Shown here one piece after another: positions 1 through 7,784 of a stretch of DNA of 64,000 nt. Numbering within the stretch: position 1 is the first letter of the stretch; each line of letters begins with the position of its first letter. Source of the DNA: Flagellimonas lutimaris (GTDB lineage Bacteria; Bacteroidota; Bacteroidia; Flavobacteriales; Flavobacteriaceae). The stretch spans positions 256,070-320,069 of the forward strand of contig NZ_QXFH01000077.1 in assembly GCF_003581615.1 (NCBI RefSeq), in the 5' to 3' direction. The translations under genes were made by a program, and so were the position numbers. A model generated the notes under the pieces. It was not told the DNA's origin and made no database searches. It saw nothing but the letters and a program-made list of their open reading frames with translations.

Positions 1-1443
1 AACAATACCTTTGGCCACATTCATACCTTCCACGTCTTCGGGGGAAGTCTCAACCCTGATCAGAATACTGTTTTTAAATTTATCCGCTTCATCAGCAAAG
101 AAAACAATCTGTCCAGTTGCTGCACCCGGTGATGCTGGTAAACCTTGAGCTATTACTTCGGCTTCATCCAAAGCATCGGGATCAAAGATGGGGTGTAAAA
201 GTTCGTTCAGTTTATTGGGCTCTATACGCATTAGGGCCTTTTTCTCATCTATTAATCCTTCTTTAAGTAAATCCATTGCAATTTTTACCATTGCAGCACC
301 GGTACGTTTACCATTACGAGTCTGCAAGATCCAGAGTTTACCTTGTTGAATGGTAAACTCCATATCCTGCATATCTTGGTAGTGTGTTTCCAGTTTATTT
401 TGATACTCAAAAAGTTCCTTGTAAATATCGGGCATTAGTTCTTCCAACGACGGGTAGCTTTCTTTACGTTCTTCCTCCTCCACTCGGGCAAGTTTGGCCC
501 AACGTTGAGAACCCAACAAAGTAATTTGCTGAGGTGTACGAACGCCAGCGACCACATCTTCCCCTTGGGCGTTGATGAGGTATTCCCCATTGAACACGTT
601 TTCCCCGGTTCCAGCATCTCTGGTAAAGCATACTCCTGTTCCAGAATCTTCACCCATATTACCAAAAACCATAGCCTGGACATTTACAGCGGTACCCCAA
701 TCTTCAGGGTATCCATGCATTTTTCGGTAATAAATGGCACGATCACCGTTCCAACTGTCAAATACGGCTGCAATGGCTCCCCAGAGTTGGTCCCATGGAT
801 TTGTGGGGAACGGTTTGCCCGTTCTTTTTTTAACAATGTCCTTAAAGTCATAGACCAAATCTTGAAGATCCTGGACAGTAAATTCTGTGTCTTGCTCAAT
901 TCTTCGTTTATCCTTTAAATTATCAATGATTTCTTCAAAAGGGTCAAGGTCATCTTTGGACTCTGGTTTAAGGCCCATTACGACACTACTGTACATTTGG
1001 ATAAAGCGTCGGTACGAGTCCCAAGCAAAACGTTCATTACCCGTCTTTTTAATTACCCCTTTAATGGACTCCTCGTTCAAACCAAGGTTTAGGACAGTAT
1101 CCATCATCCCGGGCATGGAAACCCTTGCTCCAGAACGGACTGAAATCAGTAAAGGATTTTCATCATCCCCGAATACGGCCCCCATGGTTTCCTCGATACT
1201 GTTGATCGCACTACGAACTTCGGGCTCTATACGTTCTATAACCGATTCTCTGCCTTCTGCGTTGTATTGTGTGCAAACTTCTGTTGTTATTGTAAAGCCA
1301 GGGGGCACAGGAATACCAATACGGCTCATTTCGGCCAAGTTTGCTCCTTTACCACCAAGCAGTTCCTTCATGTCTCGTCCTCCATCAGCTTTTTTGTTGC
1401 CGAAAGAATATACGCTGAGTTGGTTTTCTGTAAGTGTTTCCAT
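1..1443 (-). CDS. ppdK: Pyruvate, phosphate dikinase (5' part, runs off left edge)
   Basis: Cytoplasmic enzyme that interconverts pyruvate and phosphoenolpyruvate using ATP and phosphate. The window holds the first 481 codons of a protein that is usually about 900 residues; the reading frame is open to the edge. Visible are the N-terminal nucleotide-binding segment (ELLGGKGANLAEM near residues 28-39, GIPVPPGFT near 43-51), the ILQTRNGKRTGAA stretch, and the start of the swivelling phosphohistidine domain (LPASPGAATGQIVFF). The catalytic histidine motif should lie just beyond the left edge. The ATG at 1443-1441 is the obvious start. The gene is divergent from the YceI cluster. The identity is firm; only the C-terminal PEP-binding half is unseen. 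Confidence 0.95.
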   Translation of the reverse strand, partial: METLTENQLSVYSFGNKKADGGRDMKELLGGKGANLAEMSRIGIPVPPGFTITTEVCTQYNAEGRESVIERIEPEVRSAINSIEETMGAVFGDDENPLLISVRSGARVSMPGMMDTVLNLGLNEESIKGVIKKTGNERFAWDSYRRFIQMYSSVVMGLKPESKDDLDPFEEIIDNLKDKRRIEQDTEFTVQDLQDLVYDFKDIVKKRTGKPFPTNPWDQLWGAIAAVFDSWNGDRAIYYRKMHGYPEDWGTAVNVQAMVFGNMGEDSGTGVCFTRDAGTGENVFNGEYLINAQGEDVVAGVRTPQQITLLGSQRWAKLARVEEEERKESYPSLEELMPDIYKELFEYQNKLETHYQDMQDMEFTIQQGKLWILQTRNGKRTGAAMVKIAMDLLKEGLIDEKKALMRIEPNKLNELLHPIFDPDALDEAEVIAQGLPASPGAATGQIVFFADEADKFKNSILIRVETSPEDVEGMNVAKGIV

Positions 1444-1776
1444 CTTTATATCTATTAAGAGATTGACAAATGCTAAAATCTGAATGTAAAATTAGAGGGT
1501 GCAGCTGGCTCATAACATGATAAAAATCAGTGTTTAAGGCGTTTTATATGTTTTGAGAGTAATTCTCACCAATGTTAATGCAACTAGGAAGTTTTTTGAC
1601 TTCAAAATTGACGCTTTAAGTACAAAACCGATGAGATAGAGGGTTAAAAACCAATTGAATAGAAGATTTTTGTAACATTTGTTACTGAAAATCAGAAGCT
1701 TAGGAAAATACTGACATTTATCATCTTTTACGAATATTTCATATTAGAACTTTGTCCCCAACAAAACCAAAATACT
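1444..1776. other. Intergenic region between ppdK and the YceI cluster
   Basis: This 333-base AT-rich spacer separates two divergent genes and must carry both promoters. On the plus strand GAACTTTG at 1747-1754 is one mismatch from the Bacteroidota -7 element TAnnTTTG and sits about 22 bases before the YceI ATG, so it is a candidate promoter. I see no convincing coding frame, RNA gene or strong hairpin here. Confidence 0.4.
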
Positions 1777-2379
1777 ATGCAATCACAATTTAAAAAAAGA
1801 CCGTTCTCGATCAAGTCAGTCATTTTGTTGATGACATTCGGGTTGATTCCGATCGCACTTGCCGCACAGAGCTATCAAATTAGCAAAGGTGAGGGGGAAG
1901 TTATGGTTACAGGGACCTCTACCTTGCATGACTGGGAAGAAGTGGCAGAACAAAAATCAGGTTCTATCGCTTTGGACAACACAGGTGAACTCCCTAAAAT
2001 CAAAACTTTAAAGTTTACTGTCGAAGCCGAAAGCCTTAAAAGCGGAAAGGGGGCTATGGACAAAAATACTTACAAAGCATTGAATACTAAAAAACACAAA
2101 GAAATCGTGTTTGTATTGAAAAATGTAAAAAGTGTATCTCCGGTAGTTTCTTCTTCCGATAAATATAAGGTTGTGGCCACTGGAGACCTAACCATTTCTG
2201 GCAATACAAATACAATCGATTTACCATTTAATCTAACCATTAATGGGGATAAGGTGCTGCTAAAAGGGAAAAAGGCTTTGAAAATGACCGATTACGGCGT
2301 TGAGCCTCCCAAAGCACTTTTAGGAACCATCACCACTGGTGATGAAATCGAGGTTCACTTTAATACAGTTTGGAAATAA
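1777..2379 (+). CDS. YceI-family periplasmic lipocalin-like protein
   Basis: A 200-residue exported protein. Residues 1-31 form a long signal peptide (basic KKRPFSIK, hydrophobic core, cleavage near ALAAQS). The mature part has the YceI pattern: a start with TGTSTLHDW near 46-54, alternating beta strands, and the closing KMTDYGVEPPKALLG near 170-184. YceI proteins are small beta-barrels that bind isoprenoid or other amphiphilic molecules in the periplasm; the ligand here is unknown. It is followed 35 bases later by an outer-membrane barrel gene and then by a second YceI gene, so the three are probably linked in function. ATG at 1777 is chosen because the signal peptide begins there. Confidence 0.85.
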   Translation: MQSQFKKRPFSIKSVILLMTFGLIPIALAAQSYQISKGEGEVMVTGTSTLHDWEEVAEQKSGSIALDNTGELPKIKTLKFTVEAESLKSGKGAMDKNTYKALNTKKHKEIVFVLKNVKSVSPVVSSSDKYKVVATGDLTISGNTNTIDLPFNLTINGDKVLLKGKKALKMTDYGVEPPKALLGTITTGDEIEVHFNTVWK

Positions 2380-2414
2380 TTAACTTTAATACTCAACTAA
2401 ATAAATCTACAATC

Positions 2415-3677
2415 ATGAGAAAATATGTAAAACACGGATTACTCGTAGCTGCTTTTCTAGTTAGCCTATCGGGATTTACACAAAATCGTCAACTCGATAA
2501 TTTCCGTTCACCGGACAAAAATGGAATCAATGTTTTTGAAGCACCAAAAGATACTGTCTCCACATTTGATGGGGTAAAAGTAAGAGTAGGTGGATCATCC
2601 ACCCTTCAGTTTCAAGCATTAAATCATGACAACTCTGGAGCCGTGGAACTTATTCCAATCGGCGATAACTTTAACTTGGCGACTGCTAACTTGGATTTGG
2701 ATGTGGCCTTGGCCAAAGGTGTTAGAATGCATCTGAGAACCTATTTATCTTCTCGTCACCATCCAGAGCCTTATGTAAAAGGAGGTTATTTCCAAGTGGA
2801 TAATTTGGACTTCATAAGCCCTGGATTTTTGGAAGAAGCCATGAAGTATCTTACCATTAAAGTAGGACACATGGAAAACAACTATGGTGATACCCATTTT
2901 AGAAGAAGTGATAACTCCCAAGCCATGTACAATCCATTTGTTGGTAACTTGATCATGGATGCGTTTACCACTGAGGTCGGTGGTGAAGTTTACTTCAGAA
3001 AGAATGGATTCATCGGTATGTTCGGTCTTTCCAATGGTAAATTGAACCAAGCAGTTAGCAATCCAGATGCTACTGGAGCTTCCATTTTGGCCAAATTAGG
3101 TTATGATGGACAGGTGAATGAAGACTTGAGACTTAGAATTACAGGTTCTATGTACAGCACAAATAAATCGGGTAGAGTATACTTGTACAGTGCAGACCGA
3201 ACAGGCTCCAGATATTATTTGGTGATGGAGGATACCGAAGCTAGGGCATCTAGTAACTTTAGATCAGGTAGATATAACCCTGGGTTTAATAACGAGATCA
3301 CTGCCTTTATGATTAATCCATTTGTGAAATACAAAGGATTGGAATTCTTTGGAACCTTTGAGACATCATCCGGAAAAACCGATGCTGAGACCGATAATAG
3401 AACCGCTACACAGTTGGCCGGTGAATTGATCTACAGATTTGGAAATGATGAAAACTTCTACTTGGGAACTCGTTACAACACTGTTACATCTGACGATCCA
3501 TCTGGATCAGAAATAACTATTGATAGATTCCAACTTGGTGGTGGTGTATTCTTGACCAAGAATATTTTGGCCAAAATAGAATATGTGAACCAACAATACG
3601 ATGGATACGATACCACAAGCATCTTCCACGAAGGTGAATTTAAAGGAGTTTTGTTGGAAGCTGTTATCAGTTTCTAA
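2415..3677 (+). CDS. Outer-membrane beta-barrel protein, porin-like
   Basis: About 420 residues with a signal peptide (MRKYVKHGLLVAAFLVSLSGF, cleaved before TQ). The mature chain is rich in alternating aromatic and polar strands ending in a C-terminal phenylalanine (EAVISF), as expected for a beta-barrel. It has an early segment VRVGGSSTLQFQAL and a region GHMENNYGDTHFRRSDNS like those in flavobacterial porin-type proteins. The frame opens upstream at 2370, overlapping the previous stop, but ATG 2415 starts the signal peptide exactly and is preferred. It lies between two YceI genes and is probably co-transcribed with the first. The substrate is not evident; the porin role is inferred from architecture. 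Confidence 0.7.
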   Translation: MRKYVKHGLLVAAFLVSLSGFTQNRQLDNFRSPDKNGINVFEAPKDTVSTFDGVKVRVGGSSTLQFQALNHDNSGAVELIPIGDNFNLATANLDLDVALAKGVRMHLRTYLSSRHHPEPYVKGGYFQVDNLDFISPGFLEEAMKYLTIKVGHMENNYGDTHFRRSDNSQAMYNPFVGNLIMDAFTTEVGGEVYFRKNGFIGMFGLSNGKLNQAVSNPDATGASILAKLGYDGQVNEDLRLRITGSMYSTNKSGRVYLYSADRTGSRYYLVMEDTEARASSNFRSGRYNPGFNNEITAFMINPFVKYKGLEFFGTFETSSGKTDAETDNRTATQLAGELIYRFGNDENFYLGTRYNTVTSDDPSGSEITIDRFQLGGGVFLTKNILAKIEYVNQQYDGYDTTSIFHEGEFKGVLLEAVISF

Positions 3678-3697
3678 AATATGATTGATGATTGATT

Positions 3698-3729
3698 AAG
3701 GCCTAGGGCAGGAATGTCCTAGGTCTTTA
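3698..3729 (+). terminator. Putative terminator after the porin-like gene
   Basis: An 11-base stem with G-U pairs, 3698-3708 with 3717-3727, encloses an 8-base loop. The following T run is short (TCTTTAA), so this may be a weak terminator or an intercistronic processing hairpin before the second YceI gene. Confidence 0.5.
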
Positions 3730-3756
3730 ACCCTAAAAATATTATATTAGATACTC

Positions 3757-4356
3757 ATGTTGTCCACAAGTCCACATATCACCAAAATTGTTTGGATTGT
3801 TTCTGCTCTTTTAATCGGGTTTGGTTTTACCGATCCGGAAAGGGAAACTAAAGTGCGTGTGGCTCCTGAGAGCGAGGTCGTGATTTCTGGAACAACGAAC
3901 GTAAACGAATTTACCTGTAAATATAATCTAGAAGAACTGGAGCTGCCCATACGGTTGGCCTATGACGACAAAGCTGAGCAGATACAGTTCAGTAATGCGC
4001 AACTAAAGTTGGCCAACGATTGTTTCGATTGCGGTGGTAAGGCTATCAATAAGGATTTCAGGGAATTATTGCAGACTGAGGAGCACCCGCAAGTAGAACT
4101 CAGGTTATTATATGTTGATCCCCCACAGCCCGATAATCAAAAAATCGGTGTGGGTATGGAGATAAAAATAGCTGGCGTAGCCCGAAACTATGAAACCATA
4201 TTATATTGTGAACAACAGGGCAATATTTGTGTTGATGGAACGATACCTTTAAAATTGACAGATTTTGGATTGGAGCCTCCCAGAAAAGTTTTGGGGATGA
4301 TCAAGGTGCATGACGAAATACAAGTAAAAGTAGCTTTAAGCTTAAAAGAAATTTAA
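3757..4356 (+). CDS. Second YceI-family protein, divergent in sequence
   Basis: A 199-residue exported protein. The N-terminus has a hydrophobic segment (residues 10-24) ending near GFGFTDPE. The mature part keeps the YceI signature at both ends: VVISGTTNVNEFTCKY near 41-56 and LKLTDFGLEPPRKVLGMI near 168-185. In place of the usual HDW it has NEFTCKY, and it contains four or more cysteines (CKY, NDCFDCGG, YCEQQGNIC) that the first YceI protein lacks, so it may be disulfide-bonded or bind a metal. It starts 80 bases after the porin-like gene. Its function is probably related to that of the first YceI protein, but the sequences are far apart. Confidence 0.75.
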   Translation: MLSTSPHITKIVWIVSALLIGFGFTDPERETKVRVAPESEVVISGTTNVNEFTCKYNLEELELPIRLAYDDKAEQIQFSNAQLKLANDCFDCGGKAINKDFRELLQTEEHPQVELRLLYVDPPQPDNQKIGVGMEIKIAGVARNYETILYCEQQGNICVDGTIPLKLTDFGLEPPRKVLGMIKVHDEIQVKVALSLKEI

Positions 4357-4380
4357 AAATTTAAGTACTCATTTATTTTG

Positions 4381-4421
4381 AAATCCGTTGCGATGTTTTT
4401 ACATGCAGCGGATTTTTTTTT
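4381..4421 (+). terminator. Rho-independent terminator of the YceI cluster
   Basis: An 11-base stem (4381-4391 with 4405-4415, one G-U pair) is followed directly by a run of T to 4421. It lies 25 bases after the second YceI stop codon and separates this cluster from the sugar isomerase gene. Confidence 0.85.
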
Positions 4422-4521
4422 ACATGAATCAGTAGGGTATTCTAACAATATCCATTAAAAATATTAATCGGGAAAGCATTATATTGTGAGACATTTAAAC
4501 CGAAATTAACTACAAACAATA

Positions 4522-5391
4522 ATGATGAACAGAATTCTATCAACAAAGGGCATTTTTACCTTGGCCTTTGCACTATTTACAATCACATTTTACGCACAAG
4601 ATAACTTTGGCGGACTGGCACTTTATACGGTGAGGGACAATATGGGCGAGGATCCCAAAGCAACGCTACAAAAAGTAGCAGATGCTGGTTATTCTTACAT
4701 TGAGGCTGCAGGTTATAACGAAGGGAAATTTTATGGCATGGAGCCACAAGAATTCAAGTCCTATTTGGAAAGCATTGGATTAACTCCTGTAAGTACACAC
4801 ATGGGAGGAGTAACTTTGGAAAATGCGGACCAACAGATAGCCGACACCAAGGCTGCCGGATTTGAATATTTTACTGTTCCCGTTCCACCAATGGGCATGT
4901 TTACCTTTGATCGTGAAAACCGTACCATGGGTATGAAAGGTACTATGAAAGAGTTTGCAGATATCCTTATGACTCTGGGTAAAAAATGTGAAGCAGCTGG
5001 ATTGAAATTGTTATACCACAATCATGATTTTGAGTATAAGAACAATGAAGATGGAATTAAGCCAATTGAATATTTGTTGGATAACACAGACCCAAAATAT
5101 GTAAACTTCCAAATGGACTTATATTGGGTAACCCGAGCAGGGGCCGACCCTGTTGCTTATTTTAAAAAATACCCAGGAAGATTCAAATCATGGCACGTAA
5201 AGGACATGGATGAAGAAGGAAAATTCGCCCCGGTAGGGGAGGGAACCATCGATTTTGCCAGAATCTTGAAGGAAAAGGAGACATCGGGCATGGAAAAATA
5301 TTTTGTGGAACAAGATATGACCTGGGATAAAAAACCACTGGAAGTAATCAAAATCAGCCATAAAGGATTGAAAGAGATAGGCTTTAAATAA
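4522..5391 (+). CDS. Exported sugar phosphate isomerase/epimerase-like TIM barrel
   Basis: A 289-residue member of the xylose-isomerase-like TIM barrel superfamily. Residues 1-25 form a signal peptide (LAFALFTITFYAQ). The barrel begins GGLALYTVRDNM and carries the expected metal-site elements: YIEAAGYNEG near 59-68, LLYHNHDFEY near 164-173 (His, Asp), MDLYWVTRAG near 198-207 (Asp), WHVKDMD near 224-230 and a late glutamate in FVEQDMTW. Export of such an enzyme is common in Bacteroidota and fits turnover of sugars in the periplasm. The start has two ATGs in a row (4522, 4525). It is probably a single-gene unit, ending about 100 bases before tRNA-Arg. The exact substrate cannot be read from sequence. 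Confidence 0.8.
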   Translation: MMNRILSTKGIFTLAFALFTITFYAQDNFGGLALYTVRDNMGEDPKATLQKVADAGYSYIEAAGYNEGKFYGMEPQEFKSYLESIGLTPVSTHMGGVTLENADQQIADTKAAGFEYFTVPVPPMGMFTFDRENRTMGMKGTMKEFADILMTLGKKCEAAGLKLLYHNHDFEYKNNEDGIKPIEYLLDNTDPKYVNFQMDLYWVTRAGADPVAYFKKYPGRFKSWHVKDMDEEGKFAPVGEGTIDFARILKEKETSGMEKYFVEQDMTWDKKPLEVIKISHKGLKEIGFK

Positions 5392-5473
5392 AAACTTGGG
5401 TAACCGATTTGATGCTCTCATCATAAAATTGATAAGAAATCAAAAAAATATTTTTTACAATCGGTTACATTAG

Positions 5474-5481
5474 TATCTTTG
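5474..5481 (+). promoter_or_regulatory. Bacteroidota-type -7 promoter element for tRNA-Arg
   Basis: TATCTTTG is an exact match to TAnnTTTG, the -7 element recognised by the Bacteroidota primary sigma factor. It lies 14 bases before the tRNA, and a T-rich stretch about 20 bases further upstream could serve as the -33 element. Confidence 0.75.
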
Positions 5482-5495
5482 CACCCGCAAAGTTT

Positions 5496-5569
5496 GGTCG
5501 CGTAGCTCAGCTGGATAGAGCATCTGCCTTCTAAGCAGACGGTCGAAGGTTCGAATCCTTCCGCGATCA
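5496..5569 (+). tRNA. tRNA-Arg (anticodon UCU)
   Basis: The complete cloverleaf can be folded by eye. The acceptor stem GGTCGCG pairs with CGCGATC (one G-U), the anticodon stem TCTGC/GCAGA encloses the loop CTTCTAA with anticodon TCT, and the T arm GAAGG/CCTTC encloses TTCGAAT. The discriminator is A and only CC follows, so the CCA end is not fully encoded. This tRNA reads AGA codons. Its 3' end is partly repeated at 9177-9197. Confidence 0.97.
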
Positions 5570-5575
5570 CCGCCC

Positions 5576-5608
5576 GAAACCCCCAGTATTAATGGGGGTT
5601 TCTCTTTT
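5576..5608 (+). terminator. Rho-independent terminator of tRNA-Arg
   Basis: A perfect 9-base stem, GAAACCCCC at 5576-5584 with GGGGGTTTC at 5594-5602, is followed by TCTTTTT. It starts 7 bases after the tRNA and is a textbook intrinsic terminator. Confidence 0.9.
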
Positions 5609-5833
5609 TAAAGCACTCTTTTATACACTGTTTATTGCTTCAAATTCCGCTTAATTCCTTAGTTTAAAGGAATTATTTCCAATCAATTATAAACCGGAAA
5701 ATTATTTTCTGGTTTCAATGCAAATAAATATATCTTAAATAGTAAATATAGCTGCAGATAAGTAGGTTGATTAATTCCAACCTTAATTATCTGATTTTGG
5801 ATAGTTATTAGGAAGAAATTATAAAAACTCATC

Positions 5834-6427
5834 TTGGAATTAAAGTACTCACATAAACTAATCATTGATAATGTCGGTAGGTTTATTGATTTAACCGAGC
5901 TTGAAAAACAGAAGTATATTTCTTTGCTTGCCGAAGTGAAAGTAAAAAAGAAGACATTTTTGATGCAAGCTGGTGAAATAACCAAATACGAGTATTTTAT
6001 CACCAAAGGTTGCTTGAAAGTATATACTTTGGACGAAGATGGTGTACCCCACATCTCTATGTTTGCCGTTGAAGATTATTGGACAGGGGACATGGCCAGT
6101 TTTATCACCAAAGAACCTTCGCGTTATTTCATTAAAGCCACAGAAGATTCAGAATTATTAGGTATTTCTAGAGCTAATTACGAGTTGCTTTTTAAAGAGA
6201 TACCAAAATTCGAAAAGTTTTATCGCATACTCTATCAAAGGTCGCTCATAAATTACATAAGGCGTTCCAATTATGGGATATCCTTAACCGCAGAGGAAAG
6301 ATATATCGAGTTCAAAAGGAAATACCCTAACATTATCAATAGAATTACCCAGAAAGACTTAGCGGCCTACATTGGCATTACACCAGAGTTCATGAGTAAA
6401 ATCATCTCCAAAGTCAACCGAATGTAA
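5834..6427 (+). CDS. Crp/Fnr-family transcriptional regulator
   Basis: A 197-residue one-component regulator. Residues 20-120 form the cyclic-nucleotide-binding-type beta roll (KKTFLMQAGEITKYEYFITKG near 39-59). The C-terminal winged helix contains TQKDLAAYIGITPEFMSKII near 176-195. There is no cysteine cluster for an Fnr-type iron-sulfur centre and the phosphate-binding cassette is not canonical, so the effector is probably not cAMP. The start is TTG at 5834; the next in-frame ATG is near residue 44, inside the sensor domain, so TTG is the more likely start. It leads a co-directional set (barrel-like protein, FMN reductase) and may regulate it. Confidence 0.88.
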   Translation: MELKYSHKLIIDNVGRFIDLTELEKQKYISLLAEVKVKKKTFLMQAGEITKYEYFITKGCLKVYTLDEDGVPHISMFAVEDYWTGDMASFITKEPSRYFIKATEDSELLGISRANYELLFKEIPKFEKFYRILYQRSLINYIRRSNYGISLTAEERYIEFKRKYPNIINRITQKDLAAYIGITPEFMSKIISKVNRM

Positions 6428-6480
6428 AAGTCTTAAACTAGTTCATTTTTTTTCATGTGTTCCTCGCGGAATTTTGAAGC

Positions 6481-7125
6481 ATGAAAAAAATAGTAATCAT
6501 TATTCCACTATTAATTTTCGGATTTGCGAAGAACTCAAATGCGCAATTTACGCAAGTAGAACTGCTTTCGGGTTTTGATAAAACGGATTTTACATTGTAT
6601 GCAGGTTATCCGATCAATGAGAAAAATAACCTCAGTATTGCAACCCTTGCCTTCTTTCAAAAATTCAATAAAAAAGAGAATGAGGGTTTTGATGAAGTAG
6701 GCGTTCAACCCACTTTATTTTGGAACATCAACAAGAGTGTTGCCATTGGTCCATCTATTTATTACAACAGTTTTGCTGGGTATTCAGAACGCCTGTCGGC
6801 AAAGCTCACACTAAAAAATTCACGCGTATTATTTGTAATTATTCCTACGGTTGCCCATTCCGAGAAAAAGAATGCTGGCTATGCCGAAGCGTTTGCACAG
6901 TTTCAGTTCAACTCACCTCTAAATGACAACGTATCCCTTTGGTTAAATGGGCAGTTTTTAACTGTCTGGGACAAGTTTAAAGCCCATTCCAGGAGTTTTC
7001 AGCAATTGCGTGCAGGTGTGTCGTTCAATGGGCACCAATTTGGTGTAGGTATGGACTTTGACCAGTATGGACTTGACCCAATAGAAAAATCATCTCTCGG
7101 TTTCTATTACCGAAAAACTTTATAA
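6481..7125 (+). CDS. Exported protein of unknown function, probable outer-membrane barrel
   Basis: A 214-residue protein that I do not recognise. It has a clear signal peptide (MKKIVIIIPLLIFGFAKNSNA, cleaved before QF). The mature chain is made of alternating strand-like segments with many aromatic residues (FTLYAGYPI, PTLFWNIN, GPSIYYNSFAGY, GFYYRKTL at the C-terminus), typical of a small outer-membrane beta-barrel. It starts 53 bases after the Crp/Fnr stop and ends 26 bases before the FMN reductase gene, so the three may be co-transcribed. No enzyme motif is visible. Confidence 0.6.
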   Translation: MKKIVIIIPLLIFGFAKNSNAQFTQVELLSGFDKTDFTLYAGYPINEKNNLSIATLAFFQKFNKKENEGFDEVGVQPTLFWNINKSVAIGPSIYYNSFAGYSERLSAKLTLKNSRVLFVIIPTVAHSEKKNAGYAEAFAQFQFNSPLNDNVSLWLNGQFLTVWDKFKAHSRSFQQLRAGVSFNGHQFGVGMDFDQYGLDPIEKSSLGFYYRKTL

Positions 7126-7151
7126 ACAATTTAAAATCTAAAACAGTAATC

Positions 7152-7688
7152 ATGAAAAAAATAATCACAATAGCAGGAAGCAATAGTCAAAAATCCATCA
7201 ATAAAAGTTTGATCACCTATACCTCTGGTTTATTGGAAGATGTAGAAATTATTTCAATTGACTTAAACGATTATGTCCTCCCCATTTATGGTGTTGATTT
7301 TGAAACTGAAAATGGTATTCCAACTGCGGTCAAAAGACTGGATGAGTTGTTTAATACTGCCGATGGATTTATGGTATCTCTCGCAGAACATAATGGATCG
7401 TATGCAGCGGTATTCAAAAATACCATAGACTGGTTATCCCGTGTCAATATGAAAATATGGAAAGAAAAACCTATGCTGTTAATGGCTACTTCACCTGGAG
7501 GCCGAGGTGGAGCATCTGTACTGCAAGCTGCAAGTGCTTACTTCCCGTTTATGGGAGCCAGCATCACAGATACTTTTGCATTGCCCTCTTTCTATGATAA
7601 TTTCAATAACGGGGAAATCAACGATGTTGATTTGAAAGAAGACATTCATTCCAAGGTCCACAAATTTCAAACAACGATCAAATCATAA
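7152..7688 (+). CDS. NADPH-dependent FMN reductase family flavoprotein
   Basis: A 178-residue flavodoxin-fold protein. The N-terminal phosphate-binding loop for FMN is GSNSQKSINKSL near residues 9-20. The conserved flavin-contacting segment SLAEHNGSYAAVFKNTIDW lies near 76-94, where most homologs have PEYN in place of AEHN. MATSPGGRGGASVL near 111-124 forms the third flavin loop. Relatives reduce quinones, azo dyes or chromate with NAD(P)H through bound FMN. It is cytoplasmic with no signal peptide. It follows the barrel-like gene by 26 bases. The physiological substrate is open; a role in quinone or electrophile detoxification is an inference. Confidence 0.85.
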   Translation: MKKIITIAGSNSQKSINKSLITYTSGLLEDVEIISIDLNDYVLPIYGVDFETENGIPTAVKRLDELFNTADGFMVSLAEHNGSYAAVFKNTIDWLSRVNMKIWKEKPMLLMATSPGGRGGASVLQAASAYFPFMGASITDTFALPSFYDNFNNGEINDVDLKEDIHSKVHKFQTTIKS

Positions 7689-7784
7689 ACCAATCACCTG
7701 TAATTTGTCATTGAACGTAAAACTTTTGATGTAACAAAACAGGCTTTTATTCGTGTTTTTTATTCAATTCAAAACAATCAAAAA

